DNA from: Clostridia bacterium
GTDB taxonomy: Bacteria; Bacillota_A; Clostridia; Oscillospirales; CAG-272
Assembly: GCA_017468115.1 (NCBI GenBank)
Contig: JAFUJS010000017.1
Location: 1 to 19,829, forward strand
Direction of reading: 5' to 3'
Length of the DNA stretch: 19,829 bases
In this document: positions 1-5,776 of the stretch, piece after piece
How positions within the stretch are numbered: position 1 is the first letter of the stretch
Layout: each line of letters opens with the position of its first letter
Position numbers and translations under genes: made by a program
The notes under the pieces: generated by a model
What the model was told of the DNA's origin: nothing
Seen by the model: the letters and a program-made list of their open reading frames with translations, nothing else
Databases searched by the model: none

Positions 1-27
1 AGAATAATAATAAATAAATAATATTTA

Positions 28-58
28 TGATACAAAATTTTAACAAAATTTTATATCA
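28..58. repeat. AT-rich inverted repeat near the left window edge
   Basis: Two 14-base arms (28-41 and 45-58) match at 13 positions around a 3-base loop. They lie in a stretch of extreme AT content upstream of the excisionase gene. It could be a transcription-related hairpin of the integrated element or chance in AT-rich DNA. No gene is visible in 1-176. Confidence 0.35.
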
Positions 59-176
59 AATAATCTTTAGAAAATATATTAATTATTATGTACAGTAAAA
101 GAATAAAAATAAAATAGTTGTTCAAAAAATGAACGATTGGAAAATCAGAAAAGAAGTATCAGGAAGGAGGGATTTA

Positions 177-371
177 ATGGTAGAAGTTCCGATTTATGAA
201 AAAGCGAACTTGACTATTGCAGAAGCAGCTGCCTATTTCAATATAGGTGAGCATAAGCTAAGAGAAATGGTTTCTGATGAGTTTTATGATTGTGCTTTGA
301 GAAATGGTACAAAGATACTTATCAAGAGAAGAAAGTTGCTTGAAGCATTAGAAGATTGCTTGGTCATATAA
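177..371 (+). CDS. xis: Tn916-type excisionase (Xis)
   Basis: This small DNA-binding recombination directionality factor of 64 residues would assist the adjacent integrase in excising the integrated element. The body 'LTIAEAAAYFNIGEHKLREM' is a winged-helix/MerR-like HTH that closely follows the pattern I remember for Tn916 Xis (LTIEEA..YF.IG..KLR), and the length is close to that family (about 67 residues). I chose the ATG at 177, not the in-frame ATG at 129. AGGAGG at 165-170 sits six bases before 177, and a start at 129 would add a 16-residue extension unlike the family. It lies 89 bases upstream of int on the same strand, the usual xis-int order at the right end of Tn916-family elements. 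The C-terminal KRRKLLEALE helix is basic, as expected. Confidence 0.85.
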   Translation: MVEVPIYEKANLTIAEAAAYFNIGEHKLREMVSDEFYDCALRNGTKILIKRRKLLEALEDCLVI

Positions 372-460
372 TCGGAGAAAAGAGAAATTTTGGGAAAGCT
401 ATTCGCGAAACGGAGAAATCGCGATATAATTAATTAAAATAAAATTCAGGAGATATTTAA

Positions 461-1696
461 ATGACTCAAAAGAGGAAAGATTCTAAAGGAATCGTGTTAA
501 GAACAGGCGAAGTACAAGAGAAAAACGGTAGATACGTCTACCGTTGGACTCTACCTAATGGAGTTAGAAAAGCAATTTATGCAAGGTCCTTAAAGGAACT
601 AAGAGCTAAAGAAGCTAAGCTACAGGTTGACACACATTGTGGAATAAAGGTAGGGAATGAGAATTTAACTATCAATCAAATGTATGAGCGTTGGTATGAA
701 ATTAAGAGATTTCATATTAGAGATAATACAATTTGCAATTATAATTATATGTATGTTACATATGTTAGACCCGGTTTCGGAAGAAAAAGATTGAAACAGG
801 TAGTTAAAACAGACATTAAGAAATTTTACAATACACTTATTGATGAACGTTGTTTAAGTATAAGTGCTGTAGAGACAATTCAAAATGTATTACGTCAAGT
901 GTTCCAAACAGCAGTTGAAGATAATATCATTAGCAAAAACCCATGTGAAAACCTGTTTAGAGAATATAAGGCCTCCAGAAATTTTGACACGGAGAAAAGA
1001 AAAGCCCTTACCAAAGCAGAGCAAGAACTGTTTATTAATTTCTTAAAAAATAATGAGAATTATAGACACTGGTACCCGGTTTTTGCGGTTATGCTAGGTA
1101 CAGGTATGAGAGTAGGAGAGGTAACTGGTCTTAGATGGTGTGATGTAGATTTTAACAAGAATATTATTAATGTAAATCATACATTGGTAAATTACAGCAA
1201 AGGCAAAGGACTGGGAAATGTTTTTGTTGTAAACCCACCCAAAACCAAGTCGGGAATAAGAACCATACCGATGTTTCCTGAGGTAAAAGAAGCCTTGCTT
1301 GAAGAGAAACAATATCAAGAAGATTTTGGAATCAAGTGTAAGGCAAGTGTGAATGGATATACTGATTTTATATTTGTTAACAGGTTTGGAGAAAACCAAC
1401 ACCAAGGCACTTTAAATAAGGCAATCAAGAGAATTATTAGAGACTGTAATGATGAGGTATTAGCAAAGAATGAATTAGACGAGAATACAGTGCTTTTACC
1501 TGATTTTAGTTGCCATATACTAAGGCATTCATTTACAACAAGATTATGTGAAGCTGATGTAAATGTAAAGTCAATTCAGGTAGTTTTAGGGCACTCAGAT
1601 ATAAGAACAACATTACAGATTTATGCTGATGTAACAGAGCGGCACAAGCAAGAAACATTTAGAGGAATAGAGGGATTTTTCAAGGGTATTTTATAG
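461..1696 (+). CDS. int: Tn916-family tyrosine recombinase (integrase)
   Basis: This 411-residue site-specific recombinase would integrate and excise the element. Residues about 10-60 form the small N-terminal arm-binding domain seen in Tn916-type integrases (NGRYVYRW...GVRKAIYA). About 65-165 is the SAM-like core-binding domain, and about 180-405 the catalytic domain. The catalytic set is visible: R217 in GTGMRVGEV, a lysine in PPKTKSGIRTIP (K261 or K263), H352-x-x-R355 in HILRHSF, H378 in LGHSD and nucleophile Y388 in TTLQIYADV. The gene therefore looks intact and active. The start is supported by AGGAG at 448-452, eight bases upstream. Its stop lies directly before a run of GTATGCCA repeats, consistent with the element boundary lying just downstream. 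The rest of the element would be left of this window. Confidence 0.93.
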   Translation: MTQKRKDSKGIVLRTGEVQEKNGRYVYRWTLPNGVRKAIYARSLKELRAKEAKLQVDTHCGIKVGNENLTINQMYERWYEIKRFHIRDNTICNYNYMYVTYVRPGFGRKRLKQVVKTDIKKFYNTLIDERCLSISAVETIQNVLRQVFQTAVEDNIISKNPCENLFREYKASRNFDTEKRKALTKAEQELFINFLKNNENYRHWYPVFAVMLGTGMRVGEVTGLRWCDVDFNKNIINVNHTLVNYSKGKGLGNVFVVNPPKTKSGIRTIPMFPEVKEALLEEKQYQEDFGIKCKASVNGYTDFIFVNRFGENQHQGTLNKAIKRIIRDCNDEVLAKNELDENTVLLPDFSCHILRHSFTTRLCEADVNVKSIQVVLGHSDIRTTLQIYADVTERHKQETFRGIEGFFKGIL

Positions 1697-1698
1697 CT

Positions 1699-1820
1699 GT
1701 ATGCCACGTATGCCAAATCGTATGCCAAAATGCTATAACCGTATGCCAATTTGTGAGAAGTTATGGAATACATGGAAAGCCAAAAAGTCAAGGTATGCAA
1801 AGCTTTGACAAGATATGCCA
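1699..1820. other. Probable integrase arm-type sites / right attachment region
   Basis: GTATGCCA occurs at 1699-1706, 1708-1715, 1720-1727 and 1741-1748. Variants follow: GTATGCAA at 1793-1800 and ATATGCCA at 1813-1820. All are on the same strand. Direct repeats clustered just after int are the expected layout of arm-type integrase sites at the end of a Tn916-like element. I cannot see the exact crossover point, because the other element end is outside the window and no tRNA or other obvious target gene is visible here. Confidence 0.55.
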
Positions 1821-1865
1821 CGCAATTAACACTGCTCCCGACCATGCGCCCTGAAATAAAATAAC

Positions 1866-1894
1866 AAAAAAAGCCGACCCCGTGTCGGCTTTTT
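1866..1894. terminator. Bidirectional intrinsic terminator
   Basis: The stem GCCGAC (1873-1878) / GTCGGC (1884-1889) has a 5-base loop, and is flanked by an A-run on the left and a T-run on the right, so it can work on either strand. It may end int transcription or belong to the chromosome beyond the attachment site. Confidence 0.75.
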
Positions 1895-1960
1895 CTTTGT
1901 TCCCACCCCAAAACCAATGCCAATTTGCAGAAGAAATATCTGCAAACCGGCACACAAGTT

Positions 1961-2000
1961 AATAAAAATAAACCCATATGAAACTAACGCCATATGGGTT
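1961..2000 (-). terminator. Intrinsic terminator of the AbrB-like gene
   Basis: A perfect 10-base stem (1971-1980 with 1991-2000) has a 10-base loop and, read on the minus strand, is followed by a T-rich run (1961-1970). It starts 10 bases beyond the stop codon of the AbrB-like gene. Confidence 0.75.
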
Positions 2001-2009
2001 ATTTAGTAT

Positions 2010-2165
2010 CTATTTCTTTTTCTTGGAAACTATAAGGATTCCATTCTTTTGCGGTATGATTTGAACATTCTCGTCCTTTTTAAAACCATAATACTTACGC
2101 ATTTCAATAGGAATAACAATGCGGCCTAAATTATCAAATTTTTTAGTGAATGCAAAGCCGTTCAT
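2010..2165 (-). CDS. Small SpoVT/AbrB-type DNA-binding protein
   Basis: This 51-residue protein is too short for most gene finders. It reads MNGFAFTKKFDNLGRIVIPI near the start, which is the swapped-hairpin AbrB/MazE/SpoVT fold signature (K.D.LGRIVIP.E.R). The rest, KYYGFKKDENVQI and GILI, completes a single domain. Family members bind DNA as dimers and act as transition-state regulators or antitoxins. No toxin-like partner gene is adjacent. The start has GAAAGGAG immediately upstream (about 2174-2180 on the minus strand) with good spacing. It is transcribed in the same direction as the XRE gene but has its own promoter and terminator, so it looks monocistronic. It may be part of the acquired region or an ordinary chromosomal regulator. 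Confidence 0.85.
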   Translation of the reverse strand: MNGFAFTKKFDNLGRIVIPIEMRKYYGFKKDENVQIIPQKNGILIVSKKKK

Positions 2166-2210
2166 TTTATGGCTCCTTTCTGGTTAAAACTTAAACTGCA
2201 AGTTTATTTT

Positions 2211-2238
2211 AACATAGCTAAAGTGAGAAATTTGTCGA
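2211..2238 (-). promoter_or_regulatory. Sigma-70-type promoter of the AbrB-like gene
   Basis: Read on the minus strand, TCGACA (2233-2238) is separated by 16 bases from TATGTT (2211-2216), about 45 bases before the start codon. Confidence 0.5.
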
Positions 2239-2250
2239 AACTTGTCGTAA

Positions 2251-2278
2251 AATAAAAAAAGGTGCCAAATAGCACCTT
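2251..2278 (-). terminator. Intrinsic terminator of the XRE gene, overlapping its stop codon
   Basis: The stem AGGTGC/GCACCT (2260-2265 and 2272-2277) is followed on the minus strand by a long T-run. The stem begins inside the stop codon, so the 3' untranslated region is essentially nil. Confidence 0.75.
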
Positions 2279-2600
2279 ATTTTAAATTCTTAATAAAAAC
2301 ATCAAGTAAATCCAAAGCGGCTTTTCTTTGCTTCGGCGTTAGCTTGTCAAGCCTTTCTGTAAATTCGTTGTAAATGTAAGGCTTTCCGGAAGAAATATTA
2401 TCTCTCAAAAGATAATCAGCGGAGATATCAAGCGCCTCAACAATAGCAATAAACATTGGAATGCTTGGCATTTTATTGCCACGCTCAATTTCACTAATAT
2501 AAACATCCGTAATTCCCAGTAGCTCGGCTAATTGTTGTTGAGTAAGTGCTTTTTGCTTTCTTGCTTCACGGATTCGTTTACCTAATGCTTCTCTTTGCAT
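2277..2600 (-). CDS. XRE/Cro-type helix-turn-helix transcriptional regulator
   Basis: The 107-residue protein has an N-terminal HTH_3 domain (about residues 5-65): LGKRIREARKQKALTQQQLA followed by ELLGITDVYISEIERGNKMPS. This is the canonical two-helix DNA-reading pattern. A short C-terminal segment (about 75-107, LTPKQRKAALDLLDVFIKNL) is helical and probably mediates dimerisation. AAGGAG lies seven bases before the chosen ATG. Such proteins usually repress their own promoter; TTAAACTA-type half-sites in the upstream region fit this. No protease or lysogeny partner is adjacent, so the regulated process is unknown. It may belong to the acquired DNA on the left or be a chromosomal regulator. Confidence 0.88.
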   Translation of the reverse strand: MQREALGKRIREARKQKALTQQQLAELLGITDVYISEIERGNKMPSIPMFIAIVEALDISADYLLRDNISSGKPYIYNEFTERLDKLTPKQRKAALDLLDVFIKNLK

Positions 2601-2612
2601 TCTGAGTCTCCT

Positions 2613-2704
2613 TAAACTAATAGTTAAGTTTTATACTATTATTATAAGGTATGCAGAAAAGGATTTTTATAAACAAATAGTTTAATAATTAACCAATAGT
2701 TTAA
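2613..2704 (-). promoter_or_regulatory. Promoter and candidate self-operators of the XRE gene
   Basis: On the minus strand TATAAT lies at 2641-2646; the -35 is weak. Around it are an imperfect dyad TTAAACTA/ATAGTTAA (2613-2627) and two exact copies of AATAGTTTAA (2676-2685 and 2695-2704), 19 bases apart. The same word on both sides of the -10 is what an autoregulating XRE protein would use. Inference from sequence only. Confidence 0.45.
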
Positions 2705-2726
2705 ATAAATCTTGTTATTAACAAAA

Positions 2727-2761
2727 AAACACCCCATACGATTTGGTCGTATGGGGTGTTT
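2727..2761 (-). terminator. Intrinsic terminator of the PHP gene
   Basis: A perfect 15-base stem (2727-2741 with 2747-2761) with a 5-base loop is followed on the minus strand by a T-run. It sits five bases past the PHP stop codon. Confidence 0.85.
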
Positions 2762-2766
2762 GAGCT

Positions 2767-3447
2767 TTATGGGGTTTCTTCAATCAGTGTATATTTTCCG
2801 CTTTTTAAGATGTCGACAAGCTGGTTTACAGAGGTGATTTTTTGGCTTGTTCTGATGCCGCCGAGAATTTTATCGGTTGGGTAATGCAGGTCAGAGCCGG
2901 AGGTTTTTATAAGCTTGAAGTGCTGTGCATAGGATTTTGCCCTGTCGTTGTGGGAGTCGGCTTCATAATGCCCGCCAATGCTGCCATTAAACACCTCAAT
3001 GCCGTCAAGCAGCCAATTGGGAGTCATTTGCATGCCTTCCCTGAACGGGTGGGCTTGAATCATTAAAACCCCATGCTGCCTGCAAAAATTTGATAGCTGC
3101 TTAACAGACAAGCAATAAAGATTTTCGCTTTCTCGCAAAAGCCCTTCGCCAATGCCGTATAAAAGATAATCGTTAGGGGAGTCAATAGGTCTTATTTCGA
3201 TTGCAAACAAAACCTCAAGTATTCCCTTGGCTTCGCTTTTAAGAAGCTCATATCCGTATAAATATTTATCTATCCAATCCTGCCAATTCTTGCTGTTTAG
3301 ATAGTTGTATGTAAAGCTGGCAAAATGGTTTGTCAAAACAATAGTAGAGTATCCTGCGTCCTTGTAAAGCTTGACAAGCTCCATAGCGCTTGCCTGTGCA
3401 CATTCGCTAACCTCTTTGGAATGACAATGTAATTCTGTCTTAAACAT
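2767..3447 (-). CDS. PHP-domain metal-dependent phosphoesterase-like protein
   Basis: The 226-residue single-domain protein is of the PHP superfamily (histidinol phosphatase/polymerase-type metallohydrolases). The metal-binding motifs appear in order: ELHCHS near residue 5-10, TNHF, EIRP, IQAHPFREG and GSDLHYP near the C-terminus. These supply the usual three-metal His/Asp/Glu set, so a hydrolase is likely; the substrate (phosphate ester, possibly a nucleotide or sugar phosphate) cannot be told. I start it at 3447, where GAGGGA precedes the ATG and the first metal motif lies at residue 5. A longer reading to 3534 has no ribosome site and would run into the promoter. It is divergent from the GH4 gene and monocistronic, with its own terminator. 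Confidence 0.82.
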   Translation of the reverse strand: MFKTELHCHSKEVSECAQASAMELVKLYKDAGYSTIVLTNHFASFTYNYLNSKNWQDWIDKYLYGYELLKSEAKGILEVLFAIEIRPIDSPNDYLLYGIGEGLLRESENLYCLSVKQLSNFCRQHGVLMIQAHPFREGMQMTPNWLLDGIEVFNGSIGGHYEADSHNDRAKSYAQHFKLIKTSGSDLHYPTDKILGGIRTSQKITSVNQLVDILKSGKYTLIEETP

Positions 3448-3481
3448 CTTTCCCTCTTTCAATTTCATTCGTACAAAAACA

Positions 3482-3510
3482 ATAGTACCATATTTGCACC
3501 TTAAAATCAA
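3482..3510 (-). promoter_or_regulatory. Promoter of the PHP gene
   Basis: On the minus strand TTGATT (3505-3510), a 17-base gap and TACTAT (3482-3487). An inverted pair GTACCATATT (3485-3494) / AAAATGGTAC (3523-3532) brackets the -35 and could bind a regulator shared with the divergent GH4 gene. Confidence 0.5.
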
Positions 3511-3540
3511 TACTTCAGCCTGAAAATGGTACAAAGATAC

Positions 3541-3569
3541 TTGAATAAAATATCAAGTCGTGGTAAGAT
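3541..3569 (+). promoter_or_regulatory. Promoter of the GH4 alpha-galactosidase-like gene
   Basis: TTGAAT (3541-3546), a 17-base gap and TAAGAT (3564-3569). AAGGAG follows at 3595-3600, before the ATG at 3608. Confidence 0.65.
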
Positions 3570-3607
3570 AAAATTACAAGCAAAAATAACCCTTAAGGAG
3601 AGCTATT

Positions 3608-4927
3608 ATGAAGGTAACATTTATGGGTGCTGGAAGCACCGTGTTTTCAAAAAACGTACTTGGCGACACAATGCTGTGTCCTGCGTTCCACGATGTGGAA
3701 ATCGCCCTTTACGACATTGACAAGGACAGACTTGAGGAGTCCTATCTGTTGATTTCCAAAATGAACGAAAGTATAAATGAGGGCAGGGCAACCGTTAAAA
3801 AATATCTTGGCGTAGAGGAAAGAAAAAATGCCCTTTGCGGTGCTGACTTTGTTGTAAACGCAATACAGGTTGGACTTTACGACCCATGCACAATTATAGA
3901 TTTTGAAATTCCAAAGAAGTATGGACTTCGTCAGACAATTGGCGACACACTTGGCATCGGCGGCATTTTCCGTGCCCTTCGCACAATTCACGTGCTAAAG
4001 GACTTTGCTAAGGATATGGAAGAGGTGTGCCCCAATGCCTGGTTCCTTAACTACACAAACCCAATGGCAATGCTTACAGGCTATATGCTTCGCTACACAA
4101 AGGTTAAAACCGTTGGTCTTTGCCACAGCGTTCAAGGCTGCTCCTCACACCTTCTTGAGTCCCTTGATATGAAGGACAAAATGGAGGGTCGTCTCGAGAA
4201 AATTGCCGGCATTAACCATATGGCATGGCTCCTTGAAATCACCGACAAGGACGGCAACGACCTTTACCCTGAAATCAAAAAACGTGCTAAGGAGAAAAAC
4301 GCTAAGGAAAAGCACGGCGATATGGTGCGATTTGACTATATCGACAAGCTTGGCTATTACTGCACCGAGTCCAGCGAGCACAATGCAGAGTATAACCCAT
4401 TCTACATAAAGCCAAACAGAGAGGACCTTATCGAAAAATATAATATTCCTCTTGACGAATACCCACGTCGCTGCGTAAACCAAATCGCAGGCTGGCAAAA
4501 GCAATATGAGGAGCTTATGTCAGGCGGTAAAATTGAGCACAAGCGCTCCCTTGAATACGCATCACACATTATGGAAGCAATTTATACAAACACCCCATAC
4601 AAAATAGGCGGCAACGTGCTTAACCACGGTCTTATTACCAACCTTCCGTACGATGCCTGTGTTGAGGTGCCTTGCCTCGTTGACGGAAACGGCATTACCC
4701 CAACCTTCGTTGGAGATCTGCCGCTTCAGCTTGCCGCAATGAACAGCTCAAACATCTACGCACAAATGCTTACAATCGAGGCTGCCCACACAATGGACAA
4801 GCAAAAGATTTACCAAGCGGCAATGATGGACCCACATACAGGCGCACAGCTTTCCACCGAGGAAATCGTAGCCCTCTGCGACGAGCTGTTTGAGGCTCAC
4901 GAAAAAGCCGGTTACCCAATATTCTAA
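3608..4927 (+). CDS. melA: GH4 family alpha-galactosidase-like glycosidase (MelA type)
   Basis: This 439-residue cytoplasmic glycosidase belongs to GH4, whose members use NAD+ and a divalent metal in an oxidation-elimination mechanism. Residues 1-20 form the Rossmann NAD-binding start (FMGAGSTVFSKNVLGD), and 148-152 are NYTNP. The family metal/substrate motif C172-H173-S174-V175 is the CHS version associated with alpha-galactosidases and alpha-glucosidases, unlike the CHEV of the second GH4 here. N203/H204 in GINHMAW and the TESSEHNAEYNPF block complete the active site. The length is normal, there is no signal peptide and the gene looks intact. Likely substrate: imported alpha-galactosides such as melibiose or raffinose fragments. 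It is transcribed alone; a non-coding element begins five bases after its stop. Specificity is inferred from motifs only. Confidence 0.85.
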   Translation: MKVTFMGAGSTVFSKNVLGDTMLCPAFHDVEIALYDIDKDRLEESYLLISKMNESINEGRATVKKYLGVEERKNALCGADFVVNAIQVGLYDPCTIIDFEIPKKYGLRQTIGDTLGIGGIFRALRTIHVLKDFAKDMEEVCPNAWFLNYTNPMAMLTGYMLRYTKVKTVGLCHSVQGCSSHLLESLDMKDKMEGRLEKIAGINHMAWLLEITDKDGNDLYPEIKKRAKEKNAKEKHGDMVRFDYIDKLGYYCTESSEHNAEYNPFYIKPNREDLIEKYNIPLDEYPRRCVNQIAGWQKQYEELMSGGKIEHKRSLEYASHIMEAIYTNTPYKIGGNVLNHGLITNLPYDACVEVPCLVDGNGITPTFVGDLPLQLAAMNSSNIYAQMLTIEAAHTMDKQKIYQAAMMDPHTGAQLSTEEIVALCDELFEAHEKAGYPIF

Positions 4928-5052
4928 CAGCAAAAAAGCCACAGAATGAGTGATGTTCTTAGCGGAGAATTTGATAATTTCACTAAGCGCGAGCATCGCA
5001 TTTGTCTAGTCAAACGTAATTGGGATAAGCCCAAACCCATATAACAACAGAA

Positions 5053-5097
5053 GAGAGAACAAATCGGTTTATAGCCGAAAAAATGCTCTCTCTTTTT
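5053..5097 (+). terminator. Candidate intrinsic terminator inside element A
   Basis: GAGAG at 5053-5057 pairs with CTCTC downstream, followed by TCTTTTTCT. An inner CGG/CCG stem and outer CAACAG/CTGTTG arms (5045-5050, 5098-5103) extend the fold. It would stop read-through from the GH4 gene. Confidence 0.45.
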
Positions 5098-5108
5098 CTG
5101 TTGGTTGA

Positions 5109-5260
5109 ATGAAATCGTGGCTAAACCACGATGAAATCTTCACTTCGTTCAGATGAAATCCAAGGCGTTGCCTTGGATGAAATCAAATCCGTCTAAATAC
5201 AACCCTGCGAAGCAGGATTTCATCGCGAAAGCGATTTCATCCACCAAAGGTGGATTTCAC
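5109..5260. repeat. Two-sided hairpin array built on ATGAAATC
   Basis: ATGAAATC occurs at 5109, 5131, 5153 and 5177 (start positions). The complement GATTTCAT then occurs at 5216 and 5233, with GATTTCAC at 5253. Between successive words sit small hairpins with unrelated stems: CGTGG/CCACG, an imperfect CTTCACTTCGTTCAG, CCAAGGC/GCCTTGG, CCTGC/GCAGG, CGC/GCG and CCACC/GGTGG. The left and right words can also pair with each other, giving a long branched fold. No coding capacity. Confidence 0.85.
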
Positions 5261-5377
5261 CCGTCGAATAGGGGATCCCCGAAAAGTCGCAGGCTTTTTT
5301 GGGGTTCTCGTAGACAGATTTGACTGCGTGTTCTCCGTTAAGGATAACACGCTAATGTCTGTGGCTTTTTTTATAAA

Positions 5378-5406
5378 TTGATTTTTATAAAAATATATGG
5401 TATGAT
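5378..5406 (+). promoter_or_regulatory. Promoter upstream of the GH43 remnant and deacetylase gene
   Basis: TTGATT (5378-5383), a 17-base gap and TATGAT (5401-5406), beginning six bases after the end of element A. It probably drove the old GH43-deacetylase operon and may still drive the deacetylase. Confidence 0.5.
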
Positions 5407-5412
5407 AAAGCT

Positions 5413-5776
5413 ATGCTACAAGGGGGGGTGCTTTGCGTGGGTATTATAAGAAATGGCAGAACCGACCAATTTGTTGATTGGCTTGACACAAGCGGAAGCA
5501 TAATAAACGCCTTTGACGGTGGCATCATCTTTGCCGATGGCAAACATCATTGGTATGGGCGATCCACTGTGTAAACGATAACGGCACAACCTTCGCCTCG
5601 CAAAGCACCTATATTTTCAGGGTGCAGGGCACAGATAGATATATTATATGGCAGAGCGACACAACACAAATAACTTTCTTCATTGCTCCTACATATGGCT
5701 ACCGATAGACTTTGAAAACGGCACCCTTTCTCTTACATACAGAAAAGAATGGGATACGGAGGAAACAAATAAATGA
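5413..5776 (+). pseudogene. Decayed, internally deleted GH43-like glycosidase gene
   Basis: Three short pieces in three different frames resemble one family-43 glycosidase. Frame one (5413-5574) ends with INAFDGGIIFADGKHHWYG, which is like the N-terminal 'INAHGGGI...YWYGE' start of GH43 five-bladed propellers. Frame two (about 5565-5642) gives VNDNGTTFASQSTYIFRVQG. Frame three (5639-5776) gives YMAERHNTNNF and then YIWLPIDFENGTLSLTYRKE, ending at a TGA. At least two frameshifts are present. The pieces are too close together for a normal catalytic domain, so the centre, probably well over a hundred residues, has been lost. The TGA overlaps the ATG of the next gene (ATGA), so the two were an operon. 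Possible start GTG 5437 after AAGGGGGG. Family call is from remembered sequence patterns. Confidence 0.65.

Larger units (their letters stand above)
4932..5371. mobile_element. Element A: non-coding repeat element with inverted ends
   Basis: The ends are an exact inverted pair of 14 bases, AAAAAAGCCACAGA (4932-4945) and its complement (5358-5371). A second inner pair, CTTAGCGGAGAA (4958-4969) against 5331-5342, matches at 11 of 12 positions. Between them I see no protein-coding gene, only a terminator-like hairpin (5045-5103) and a hairpin array (5109-5260). This layout resembles a MITE-like non-autonomous element. No clear target-site duplication is visible. Alternatively the outer pair is a split terminator stem with the array inserted in its loop. 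The whole 485-bp gap between the GH4 stop and the GH43 remnant is accounted for by this element plus a promoter. Confidence 0.55.

Noticed and set aside
129..176. Longer excisionase reading from the ATG at 129
   Set aside because: The strong AGGAGG at 165-170 serves the ATG at 177, and the shorter protein fits Tn916 Xis in length and start.
1697..2009. tRNA gene as integration target next to int
   Set aside because: No cloverleaf or T-loop sequence could be found in this stretch on either strand.
2010..2600. AbrB-like and XRE genes as a toxin-antitoxin pair
   Set aside because: Both are DNA-binding proteins, each with its own promoter and terminator; neither looks like a toxin.
5109..5260. 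CRISPR-like array
   Set aside because: The words are only 8 bases, the gaps are hairpins of uneven length and the word turns to its complement halfway. No cas genes are present.
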